Source: Tenacibaculum sp. MAR_2009_124 (GTDB lineage: Bacteria > Bacteroidota > Bacteroidia > Flavobacteriales > Flavobacteriaceae). Taken from it: a stretch of 64,000 nucleotides of DNA. Of this stretch, positions 1 through 11,100 are shown in pieces (the first letter of the stretch is position 1; each line of letters begins with the position of its first letter). The notes below the pieces were generated by a model. The model searched no databases. It saw only the letters and a list, made by a program, of their open reading frames with translations, and was not told where the DNA came from. The position numbers and the translations under genes were made by a program. Location: the NCBI RefSeq assembly GCF_900105455.1, contig NZ_FNSF01000005.1, positions 248,001-312,000 of the forward strand. The letters are read 5' to 3'.

Positions 1-1
1 G

Positions 2-3000
2 AACCGTATGATGGTTCATTATCAAGAATTATTGACGAGCATTGTTAATAATAACAATCTTCCGATTAATGACCTACAAATGTTAACTGAAAAAGAAGAG
101 GTTCAAATATTAAAAGCTTTCAATGCTACAAAAGTTTCTTTTCCTACAAACCAAACAGTTGTTGATTTGTTTGAAGCCCAAGTTGAAAAAACACCAGATT
201 CAATTGCAGCATTATTCGAATCAACATCTTTATCTTATAAAGAATTAAATGAACGATCTAATCAATTAGCACATTATCTAAAAACACAAGGTGTTCAATC
301 AGACACCTTAGTTGGTATTTGTTTGGAACGAAGCAACGATATGATTGTAAGTATTTTAGGTATTCTAAAATCAGGAGGTGCCTATGTTCCTATAGACCCT
401 AATTATCCTACATCCCGTATAGATTACATACTTGAAGATACTGGTATTGAACTACTAATAAGCAGTGGAAACACAAGTGAAACTTCTTCGGATCAACACG
501 AAACTAAGATTATTTCATTAACATATGATTGGAAAGATATTTCAAAATTACCTACTCAAAATCCTCAAACAATCTCATCAACCAGTCATTTAGCTTATGT
601 CATTTATACCTCTGGTAGTACAGGAAAACCTAAAGGAGTTGCGGTAACCCATGGAAATCTATTCTCTACTTTACAGGGTGAATTGAAACTACTAGGTTCA
701 GAACAGAATTTAAGATCATGTTTACTGACCAATTATGTTTTCGATGTCTCTCTACTTGAGTTGTTCCTTCCGCTAATAACAGGTGAACGAATTGTAATAC
801 CAAACTCAAAAACAGGGAAAGACATTCCTTCATTACTCCACTTATTAGTATCAGAAAAGGTTACAGTTTTACAAGGAACTCCTAGTTTTTTCAGCATATT
901 CCTTACCGGATTAACCTCTACAATATCAAACTCTCTAAGCTTAGAATTACTCTGTATCGGAGGAGAGTCTTTAACGACTTCACTCGTTTCCGAAATACAA
1001 AGCCTCTTACCTAATGTTCAAATAAATAACCATTATGGTCCTACAGAGATCACTATTGACGCTATTGTAGCAACCGACATCAAAGAGTTTACTAATAACA
1101 ATATCGGTTCACCAATGCCTAATGTGGAGTCCTATATTGTAGACTCTTATGACGGTCTAGTTCCGTTAGGAGTATTTGGAGAACTATACATCGGAGGTAA
1201 TGGAGTTACTAAAGGTTATATCAACAGAGAAACATTAACTGCAGAAAAATTCATCAACAGCCCGTTTAAGCAAGGAGAAACACTGTATAAAACTGGTGAT
1301 TTGGCTCGCTGGTTACCAAATGGAACGATTGAATATAAAGGAAGAAAAGACAATCAGGTAAAAGTTCGTGGTTATCGAATTGAGTTAGGAGAAGTAGAAA
1401 AATCAATTTCAGCTTTGGAATCTGTAAATCAATGTTGTGTATTGGTTAAAGAAGACCCAAGCGGCAATAGTTTAGTGGCTTACGTAGTGACTGAAGGAGA
1501 ATTTGACAAAGAATTACTACAAGCTCAATTAAAGGAAATATTGCCAGAATATATGATTCCTATGCTATGGATTGAACTGGAAGAAATGCCATTGACAACA
1601 AATGGAAAAATAGATAAAAAGTCACTGCCAGAAATCGATGAATCATTGCTGCTTAGAAGAAAATATGTCGCCCCTAGAAACGAAACCGAAGAAGAATTAG
1701 TTACAATTTGGCAAGAGTTATTAGGCCTAGATAAAGTAGGAATTTACGATAACTTCTTTGAACTTGGAGGCCATAGCTTATTAGTTGTTCAACTTATTTC
1801 TCGTATTCAAAAATTAGACTTACATATTGAAATAAAAGATGTATTTACTGATGCTACCATTGCAGGAATTAGTCAAAGAGTAACTTCACTTGAAGAAATG
1901 TATAAAGTTCCAGAAAATGGAATTACCAAAACCACTGAACGTATTATTCCTTCAATGGTTCCTCTGCTAGATTTCGAACAAGAGGATTTAGACTTATTGG
2001 TCTCTCAAGTTGAAGGAGGAGTTTCAAACATTGAAGATATGTATCCTTTGTCTCCATTACAAGAAGGAATTTATTTCCATTATTTAATGAGCGATAAAAA
2101 AAGTGGTGATCCTTATGTTTTACCTCATTTATTATCCTTTTCAGATGCAGAAGAACGAAAAACCTTTATTACAGCCTTACAATTCGTAACTAATCGTCAT
2201 GACGTATTGCGCACTTGTGTTATTGGCACAGGACTTCCTAGAGCCGTACAGGTAGTACTTAGGGAAGTTCCTTTAACGGTAGAGCACCTGACCATAGATA
2301 ACCCTGAAAACACATTATCTGAACTAGAATCATTAATGGCTCCAGGATGCCAATGGTTAGATGTATCTAAAGCTCCTCTATTAGAGTTAAAATCTGCCGA
2401 TGATCCTGTAAACAACAACTACTATCTAATTGTCAATCAACACCATTTAGTCATGGACCATGTTGGATTGGAAAAAATCATTTTTGAGGTAGATCAATAT
2501 TTATCAGGAAATAAAGACATACTTCCTAAGCCAGTTCTATATCGCGAATTTATTGGCCATACCCTACACCTTCAAGAAACAAATGACAGCGAATCATATT
2601 TTAAAGAATTGTTAGCTGATATTGAAGATCCTACGTATCCATTTAATTTATCAGATATCAGAGGTAATGGAAGCGATATTAAAGATTCTGAAATTATTTT
2701 ATCCTTAGAGTTAAGTAGAAAAATCCGCAGTATTAGTATTGAATTAGGAATGAGTCCCGCTGTTATATTTCATGCTGCCTATGGATTGGTAGTAGGGAAA
2801 TGTAGTAATCACAATTACGCATTGTTTGGCTCATTATTCTCTGGGCGTCTGCAAGGTTCTTTAGGAGCTGAAAACTCATTAGGCTTATTCATTAACACAT
2901 TACCATTCTTTGTTGAATTAAAAGGGACTGTATTGGACTACATTGAAAAGGTAAAGCAACTATTAAATGGACTACTTCCCTATGAACAAACCCCTTTGTC

Positions 3001-5131
3001 TGCCATTCAAAACTGGAGTGATATTTCAAACGAAGTTCCATTCTTTAGTGCTTTATTAAACTTCCGTCATTCTCACGATTCTTCAGAAGAAGATGATAAC
3101 GATAGTATTGATGATAATAGTACTGCGGGATTCGGAGAAACCTTTATCGCAGGTCATGAACGCACAAATTATCCATTTACCTTAAATGTTGACGATTTCG
3201 GAGAACTATTTGGGTTATCTGCTCAAATGGATCCAAGTATAGAACCAGACAGAATACTCTCGTACATGCAGTCAATTCTTAATGAAATTATTGAAGAAAT
3301 GAGCAATGAAAAAGCTGTAACCGAACTAACTATGTTAACGAAAGGGGAAGAAGTACAATTGTTGGAAATTTTCAATGATAATAAGATCTCTTACCCTCAA
3401 GATAAAACTATTATAGATTTATTCAACGACCATGTTAAACGAGCCCCTGAAGCAATAGCGCTAGTTTATGGTGAGGAGATAATAACTTTTGGAGAATTAG
3501 ATGAACTATCAAATCGATTTGCAAACTACCTACTCGGCACTTATGAAATAAAAACTGAAACCTCTATTGGTGTATCCTTAGAGCGAAGCGATTGGTCGAT
3601 AGTATCTTTTTTAGCTATATTAAAAACAGGAGGTGTATATGTTCCAATTGATGTTTATTATCCAGAAGAGCGAAAAGACTACATACAGAAAGACAGTGGT
3701 GCTATTTTTGTAATTGACGACTCAGTTTTAGAAGAATTTATCGAAAACGGAGAAGATTACGGTGCTCATAAACCAAATATTGAAATAAAACCTAATAACC
3801 TAGCTTACATCATTTATACATCAGGAAGCACTGGAAAACCAAAAGGAGTAATGATTGAGCATACTAGTGTAATTAACACTCTATTAACCAATATTAATTC
3901 GTTTTCTATTACTCCTGAATCAAATTGTTTGCAATTTGCCAACCCTTCATTTGACGCTTCAATATGGGAAATTGGAATATCTCTTTTAAGTGGAGCCAGT
4001 TTATATATTATAGAAGAGGATAGAAAATCGGACACTCCTCTATTCAAAGAATTCATTCAAGATAACAACATTACATTTGCCGTATTACCTCCAGCCTTTT
4101 TGCAATTATTAGAAGTTGAAGATTTAAAACCTCTTGACACATTAGTTACTGGAGGAGAAGCAATTCCGTTAACCGTAGCCAAAACATTTTCAAAGGAATA
4201 TAAATATTTCAATGCATATGGACCAACTGAAGCAAGTATTTGCACAACCACATTCAACGGAAATATAAAAAGTTTAGTTCCTATTGGTAAACCCATTAAT
4301 AATATGCAAGTTTATATTTTAAGCGAAGCCAATGAATTGTTACCCCTTGGTGTAATTGGAGAATTATGTGTTGGTGGTATTGGAGTGGCGAGAGGTTATT
4401 TAAACAGAGACGAACTAACTAAAGAAAAGTTTATTGATAGTCCATTTAAAAATGGAGATCGAATTTATAAAACGGGCGATTTAGCCAAATGGCTCCCAGA
4501 TGGAAATATTGAGTTTTCGGGAAGAAAAGATGATCAAGTTAAAATACGTGGATATCGAATTGAAATAGGCGAAATCGAAAATGTATTATCAGAAATTTCA
4601 GAAATTCAAAGTAGCTGCGTATTAGCCAAAGAAGATTCAATTGGCAACAAACGTTTAGTTGGATACATTCTCCCTACCGAAGAGTATACTAAAGAAACTG
4701 TTCAAGAAAAATTAGCTGCTCGCCTACCCGATTACATGATTCCTAGTATATGGGTTACCTTAGACGAAATGCCTTTAACTAATAGCGGTAAAATTGCAAA
4801 GAAATTGTTACCTGCTCCCGATGGTTCGTTATTATCGACTGTTGAATATATAGCTCCTAGAAATGAAATGGAAGAACAACTTGCTACTATTTGGCAAGAA
4901 CTACTTGGAATTGAAAAAGTAGGAATTTATGATAATTTCTTCGAATTAGGCGGGCACAGCCTTTTAGCTACTCGTTTAGTTTCAATGATTCGTCGAGAAT
5001 TAGAAGTTGAAATAGCTATTCAAAACATATTTAAGTTTACAACCATAGACGAAATAGCCTGTTATTTAGAACATAAGGAACATAGCCTTGAAGACAAGGA
5101 GAAAGAGTACAGCATAAACATTGAAATTTAG
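2..5131 (+). CDS. Nonribosomal peptide synthetase, 5' partial: (C)-A-T-C/E-A-T
   Basis: Two-module NRPS chain segment, cut by the left edge. The reading frame is open to base 2, and the first residues (RMMVHYQELL) are the tail of a condensation domain, so the Met at 8 is internal. Residues counted from that Met: A1 about 48-545, T1 with phosphopantetheine Ser590 (FFELGGHSLL), dual condensation/epimerization domain about 625-1080 (HYL...GD near its start; HHLVMDH at 812), A2 about 1125-1600, T2 with Ser1651. A-domain pocket residues aligned by hand to PheA: A1 DVLQCGHID (no match I recognise), A2 DAWVVGAIC (closest to Phe-type codes, tentative). The dual C/E domain implies that the A1 residue becomes D. 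There is no thioesterase. The acidic C-terminal tail (EDKEKEYSINIEI) is a plausible partner for the docking domain that opens the next gene, 6 bp downstream. Domain calls are firm; substrates are not. Confidence 0.95.
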   Translation, partial: NRMMVHYQELLTSIVNNNNLPINDLQMLTEKEEVQILKAFNATKVSFPTNQTVVDLFEAQVEKTPDSIAALFESTSLSYKELNERSNQLAHYLKTQGVQSDTLVGICLERSNDMIVSILGILKSGGAYVPIDPNYPTSRIDYILEDTGIELLISSGNTSETSSDQHETKIISLTYDWKDISKLPTQNPQTISSTSHLAYVIYTSGSTGKPKGVAVTHGNLFSTLQGELKLLGSEQNLRSCLLTNYVFDVSLLELFLPLITGERIVIPNSKTGKDIPSLLHLLVSEKVTVLQGTPSFFSIFLTGLTSTISNSLSLELLCIGGESLTTSLVSEIQSLLPNVQINNHYGPTEITIDAIVATDIKEFTNNNIGSPMPNVESYIVDSYDGLVPLGVFGELYIGGNGVTKGYINRETLTAEKFINSPFKQGETLYKTGDLARWLPNGTIEYKGRKDNQVKVRGYRIELGEVEKSISALESVNQCCVLVKEDPSGNSLVAYVVTEGEFDKELLQAQLKEILPEYMIPMLWIELEEMPLTTNGKIDKKSLPEIDESLLLRRKYVAPRNETEEELVTIWQELLGLDKVGIYDNFFELGGHSLLVVQLISRIQKLDLHIEIKDVFTDATIAGISQRVTSLEEMYKVPENGITKTTERIIPSMVPLLDFEQEDLDLLVSQVEGGVSNIEDMYPLSPLQEGIYFHYLMSDKKSGDPYVLPHLLSFSDAEERKTFITALQFVTNRHDVLRTCVIGTGLPRAVQVVLREVPLTVEHLTIDNPENTLSELESLMAPGCQWLDVSKAPLLELKSADDPVNNNYYLIVNQHHLVMDHVGLEKIIFEVDQYLSGNKDILPKPVLYREFIGHTLHLQETNDSESYFKELLADIEDPTYPFNLSDIRGNGSDIKDSEIILSLELSRKIRSISIELGMSPAVIFHAAYGLVVGKCSNHNYALFGSLFSGRLQGSLGAENSLGLFINTLPFFVELKGTVLDYIEKVKQLLNGLLPYEQTPLSAIQNWSDISNEVPFFSALLNFRHSHDSSEEDDNDSIDDNSTAGFGETFIAGHERTNYPFTLNVDDFGELFGLSAQMDPSIEPDRILSYMQSILNEIIEEMSNEKAVTELTMLTKGEEVQLLEIFNDNKISYPQDKTIIDLFNDHVKRAPEAIALVYGEEIITFGELDELSNRFANYLLGTYEIKTETSIGVSLERSDWSIVSFLAILKTGGVYVPIDVYYPEERKDYIQKDSGAIFVIDDSVLEEFIENGEDYGAHKPNIEIKPNNLAYIIYTSGSTGKPKGVMIEHTSVINTLLTNINSFSITPESNCLQFANPSFDASIWEIGISLLSGASLYIIEEDRKSDTPLFKEFIQDNNITFAVLPPAFLQLLEVEDLKPLDTLVTGGEAIPLTVAKTFSKEYKYFNAYGPTEASICTTTFNGNIKSLVPIGKPINNMQVYILSEANELLPLGVIGELCVGGIGVARGYLNRDELTKEKFIDSPFKNGDRIYKTGDLAKWLPDGNIEFSGRKDDQVKIRGYRIEIGEIENVLSEISEIQSSCVLAKEDSIGNKRLVGYILPTEEYTKETVQEKLAARLPDYMIPSIWVTLDEMPLTNSGKIAKKLLPAPDGSLLSTVEYIAPRNEMEEQLATIWQELLGIEKVGIYDNFFELGGHSLLATRLVSMIRRELEVEIAIQNIFKFTTIDEIACYLEHKEHSLEDKEKEYSINIEI

Positions 5132-5137
5132 TAGGCC

Positions 5138-8100
5138 ATGGAAACTATGAACATTACAACTTTTTTTCGCAAACTGCACAAAGAAGGAATAACGTTAATT
5201 TTAAAAGATGGCTCACTAAATGTCAAAGCAAATTCTGAAATTAACTCAGAAATTATAGCAGAAATAAAGGCTAATAAAAACCTAATCGTTAAGCATTTAA
5301 AATCTTTTGAAAATAATGATATTTCAGAGCAATTACTCGAAAAAATCATTCCATATAACAAAGAAGAGCTAGATCATATTCCACTTTCGTTCGGTCAAGA
5401 ACGATTGTGGTTTATAGATAAATTACAAGGAAGTAGCGAGGAATATCACATCCCTAGCATCATTCGTTTAAATACCGAGTTAGAAATCCCCATATTAGAA
5501 CGTTCTCTAAAAACAATTGTCGCTCGACATGAAATCTTACGTACTGTTATTTATGAAAAAGACGGGATTGGATATCAAAACGTACTATCGGAAGACAATT
5601 GGTCACTAAGTAAAGTACTTATTTCCAAAGAAGCCGACCTCGAATCGGAAATAGATGCTTTCGTAAGTATTCCTTTTGACCTTGCCAAAGACTATATGTT
5701 TCGTGCTTGTTTATATGACTTAGGGAAAAATGAATATGTATTAGCCTTTGTTACCCACCATATTGCAAGTGATGGATGGTCGTCTGAAATTTTATCGAAC
5801 GAATTCGTTACGACCTATGCTTTTTTAGATCTAGAGGATAACCTTCCTCTTCCAAAACTAGAGTTACAATATTCTGATTATGCTATTTGGCAACGCAATT
5901 ACTTTGAAAAAGAACTTTTAGAAGGTCAACTAGCATATTGGAAAGAAAAACTAAAAGGAACCAATACTCTTTCATTACCAATAGATTACAAACGAACTAC
6001 TAAACAAAACAACAAAGGGAATGAAGTTCTTTTAGAATTGGATGAAAATTTAAACCAATCTCTTAATGCACTATTCAAACAACAAGGTGTAACACCTTTC
6101 ATGTTTTTGTTAACAGCTTTTAAAGTATTATTACATCGCTATAGTGGTCAGAATGATATTTGTATAGGAACACCTATTGCAAACCGTACTCAATCTGAAT
6201 TGGAAGATTTAATAGGCTTTTTTGCTAATACACTCGCACTTCGAAGTGATTTAAGCGGTAATCCAAGTTTTAAAGAGCTCCTAAGTCAGGTAAAACAAAC
6301 TACTTTAAAAAGTTACGACAACCAATTAGTACCTTTTGAAAAGGTTGTTGATAGTGTAGTTACTGATAGAGACATGACTATAACACCTTTATTTCAGGTA
6401 ATGTTTGACTATCAAAACGATACTAATGAAATAACCGAAAGGGATATAGATTCAGAAGAAGAAAGTATAGAAGAAGATCTTCTATCAATATCAGGATATG
6501 AAACCTCAGAAATATCAGTACAGTTTGACTTAACGTTAAGTGTTATTGAAAGAGAGTCGAATTTCTTTCTAAACATGGCATATCGTTCCTCTCTTTTCAA
6601 AGAAGAAACGATACAACGTATCATGACCCATTTCAAACATTTACTAAATAGCATAGTCAATAATATCGACCAATCAATTGGTGAATTATCAATGTTAACG
6701 GAAGTAGAAAAAGTACAATTAGTAAAAACTTTTAATAAAACTGATACTTCTAATCCAGAAAACAAAACCCTAATTGATTTATTTTCGGAACAAGTAACAA
6801 AAACACCAGAAGCAGCCGCCGTAGTTTATGAAAAGGAAATCCTGACCTATAAAAAACTAGACGAGTATTCTAATCAATTAGCTCATTATTTAAAAGAACA
6901 AGGTGTAAAATCGGGTACCTTAGTGGGGGTATGTATTGATCGAAGCCCTGAGATGATTTCAAGTATTTTAGGTATTTTGAAATCTGGAGGAGTTTATGTT
7001 CCCATTGACCCAGACTATCCTCTGGCCCGAATCAATTATATGTTGGATGATGCCAACATTAAGGTTGTATTAAGTAGATCGGTGATAAGTAAAAAAACGC
7101 TAATAGAACGTGATGACATTACTAAAATCCTCTTAGACAGTCATTGGGGAATTATTACCAATTATAGCTCTGAAAAACTAAATCAAACCTTAACTGGTGA
7201 AGATTTAGCTTACATTATTTATACTTCAGGGAGTACAGGAAAGCCAAAAGGGGTTATGATTGAACATAAAAATCTAATCAATTTATGTCTTTGGCATCAA
7301 ACTGAATATTCAGTAAACCATACAAGTAGAGGAACTTTATTCTCTGGAATTAGTTTTGACGCTAGCATATGGGAAATATATCCATATTTAATTTCTGGAG
7401 CAAGTTTATACCCAATATCACGACAAGACAGGTACGAATTGAATTTCTTGAAAACATTCTTCAACGAACATGAAATTACACACACCTATATACCTACACT
7501 GTTATGCAATAGTTTTATTGAGGAAAATTTTAATTTAACGAACATAACCATTTTAACTGGAGGTGATGCCTTAATCCTCAACAAAACCACCAACCTTAAA
7601 ATTTACAATAACTATGGACCTACTGAAACTACCGTAGTAGCTTCAAATTATAAATTAACCGATACCTCTACAGGGAAAATTTCGATTGGAAAGCCAATTA
7701 ATAATACACAGATATACATAACCGACCCAGGAATGAATCTGGTTCCTATAGGAGTGGTAGGTGAATTATGCGTGAGTGGTCAAGGAGTTGCAAGAGGTTA
7801 TTTAAAGAGAGAAGAACTTACCAACCAAAAGTTTATCATAAATCGATTTAAAGAAGGGAGTAGAATATATAAAACCGGAGATTTAGCAAGATGGCTTCCT
7901 GATGGTAATATTGAGTTTATTGGGAGAATTGATAATCAAGTACAAATAAGAGGGTATCGAATAGAGTTAGGCGAGATTGAAAAGGCTCTATCAAATATAA
8001 AATCAATACATCAATCTTGTGTGTTAGCAAAAGAGGACACATATGGTAGTAAGCGTTTGTTAGCTTATGTAGTCCCAGAAGGAAAGCTAAACAAAGATGC

Positions 8101-11100
8101 TGTAGAAACCCAATTGAAGGAAAGTCTCCCTCACTATATGATTCCCACATTGTGGATTGAATTAGATAAATTTCCCTTAACAGCTAACGGGAAATTAGAC
8201 AAAAAAGCTCTACCTGAAATAGAAACATCTAAATTATCTGCGAAAAAATACGTTGCTCCTCGAAACCAAACAGAAAAAGAATTAGTTCAAATCTGGCAAG
8301 ATTTATTAGGGATAGATAAAGTTGGTATTTATGATAACTTCTTTGAATTAGGGGGACACAGTTTGCTCGTTATTCAACTGATTTCACGTTCTCAAAAGCT
8401 AGGATACCATATGGAGGTACGAGATATCTTTTTAAACCCTACAATTGCTAGTGTTAAGGAGAAATTATTATCAGCAGATTTAATGTATCAGGTTCCTGAA
8501 AATGGCATTACAACAACCACAAAACGTATTATACCTTCAATGGTTCCCTTGTTAGACTTTTCACAGGAAGATATCGATAAAATTGTTAGCAATATTGAAG
8601 GGAGTGTCCATAATATTCAAGACATCTATCCTCTATCTCCTTTGCAAGAAGGAATATACTTTCATTACTTGTTAAACAACGAAGAACAAGATGCAAAAGG
8701 AGACCCTTATATTTTACCTCATTTATTATCCTTTCCTAACAAAGACAAACGTTCATCGTTCATAAATGCTTTACAATTTGTAGTTAACCGCCACGATGTT
8801 TTGAGAACTTGCATACTTAGTGAAGGCCTACCTCACGCCGTTCAAGTAGTATTAAGAAATGTTCTTTTGCCTGAAGAGATTATAACGGTTAATAATTCCA
8901 AAGATGTTTTATCTGAACTAGAATTATTAATAAGTCCAGGAAATCAATGGATGGACTTATCAAAAGCACCTTTGTTACAATTACGGTTAGTAGATGACTT
9001 CCAAAACAACAATTATTACCTTATCATTAATCAACATCATTTAATACTAGATCATGTTGGCATGGAAAAAATCACCCATGAGATTGAGGAATATTTATCA
9101 TGCAACAAGGAATCTCTCGCTGAACCTGTTCTTTATCGCAATTTTATCGGCCACACCTTACACCTACAAAAAACAAATGACAGCAAATTTTATTTCCAAA
9201 AACTATTAAAAAATATCGATGAACCAACATACCCTTTTGGTTTGTCAGACATTCAAGGAGACGGGAGCACATTAAAAGAATTTGAAGATCTTCTGCCCAG
9301 CAATTTAAGTAAGGAAATTCGAAACACTTGTATTGAATTAGGAGTAAGCCCTGCTGTTTTATTCCATGCGGCATTTGGGTTAGTTGTAGGTAAATGCAGT
9401 AATAGTGACTATGCATTATTTGGTTCATTATTTTCTGGAAGATTACAAGGTTCGTTAGGCGCCTCTGACTCATTAGGATTATTCATTAATACTCTTCCAT
9501 TTTTCATTGAGTTAAAAAGAAATACTACCGAATATATAAATGAGGTCAGACAGAAGTTGGGAGAGTTATTGGCTTATGAACAAACTTCATTATCATCCGT
9601 TCAAGGCTGGAGTGATATCTCAAATGACATTCCATTTTTTAGTGCAATACTTAATTTTCGCCATTCTTCTGTTCAGCAAGAAGAAGAAGAAGAAGAAGAA
9701 GAAGAAGAAGAAATTGATAGCATAGATTCGGGTGTTACGTTTGTAGGAGGACATGAGCGTTCAAATTATCCTTTCTCTATTGATGTTGATGATTTCGGAA
9801 TTGATTTTGGGTTAAAAGTTCAGGTAGATGGAGACATTGAAGCAGATAGGGTAATTGCTTTTATGGAAAAAGTATTAATTGAATTATTACACGGGTTAAA
9901 ATCTGACCAGAAAACATCCGTACACAGCTTTTCTATTTTACCTCAAAAAGAAGAAGATCAGTTACTGAATACTAACCACAACACCTACGAGGATCTTTCA
10001 TTAGATCAAACAATCGTAGACCTATTTGAAGACCAAGCTATAAAAACGCCTAAAGCAATAGCCATTGTTTCTGATGATCATTCAATTACGTACGAAGAAT
10101 TAGACAAAAGATCAAATCAATTAGCTCATTATATACGTAACAATTATTCCAGTAACAGCAACTATATAGGAGTATTATTAAAACGAGATATTGATTTAAT
10201 CATTAGCTTCTTAGGAATTCTTAAATCGGAAAATGTTTATATCCCTATTGATATTAGTTTTCCTTCTCATCGAGTTGAACATATTATAAAAGACTCTGGT
10301 TTAGCCCTTATTATTACCAAAAGCAGTAACAATGAATTAATACAATTTCAATCCGATTTCCAGAAAATTTTACTCGACTCGGATGATAAACTCATTTCAA
10401 ATGAACCTGTTCACCGACTTCCAATAACAAAAAACACTAATAATGAAGCCTATGTAATTTATACCTCGGGCACAACTGGCAATCCCAAAGGAGTTGTCGT
10501 AAATCATTTGGGAATTACGAATGCTGCCTTGAGTTGGAAAAGTTTATTTGAAGTTGATAACCAGACTAATTTATTGCAATTAGCAAGTGCTGCTTTCGAT
10601 GTTTTTATAGGAGATTTATGTAAAACGTTATTGTTTGGAGGTAAAATGGTTATTTGCCCAGATGACTTACGATTTGATTTATCAGCATTATATGAACTCA
10701 TAGAACGCCATAAAATCACACTTTTTGAAACTACACCTGCACTAGGAGTTCCTTTAATGGATTTTATTTATGATAATAATCTTGATTATTCATCTATCAA
10801 GCAGGTCATTCTAGGATCCGATGTTTTTCATCCCCATGACTTTAAACGTTTGTACGAAAATTTTGGGAATAATATTAGAATAACGAATAGTTATGGACTT
10901 ACAGAAGCAACAATCGATAGTTCTTATTACGAAGCCAAGAGTATATCTGAATTATCATCATTATCAAATATACCTATAGGAAAACCTTTGTATAACACCC
11001 AGTTTTATATTTTGGATAACACTAAAAATCTAGTTCCACAGGGTATTATAGGAGAGCTTTATATCGGTGGTTTAGGATTAGCGAAGAAGTACTTAAACAA

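Noticed and set aside
9144..9725. Antisense and out-of-frame reading frames in the synthetase genes (for example at 9144-9473 and 9540-9725)
   Set aside because: They are shadows of the NRPS frame. The Lys-rich one is the AAG tract read in another phase.
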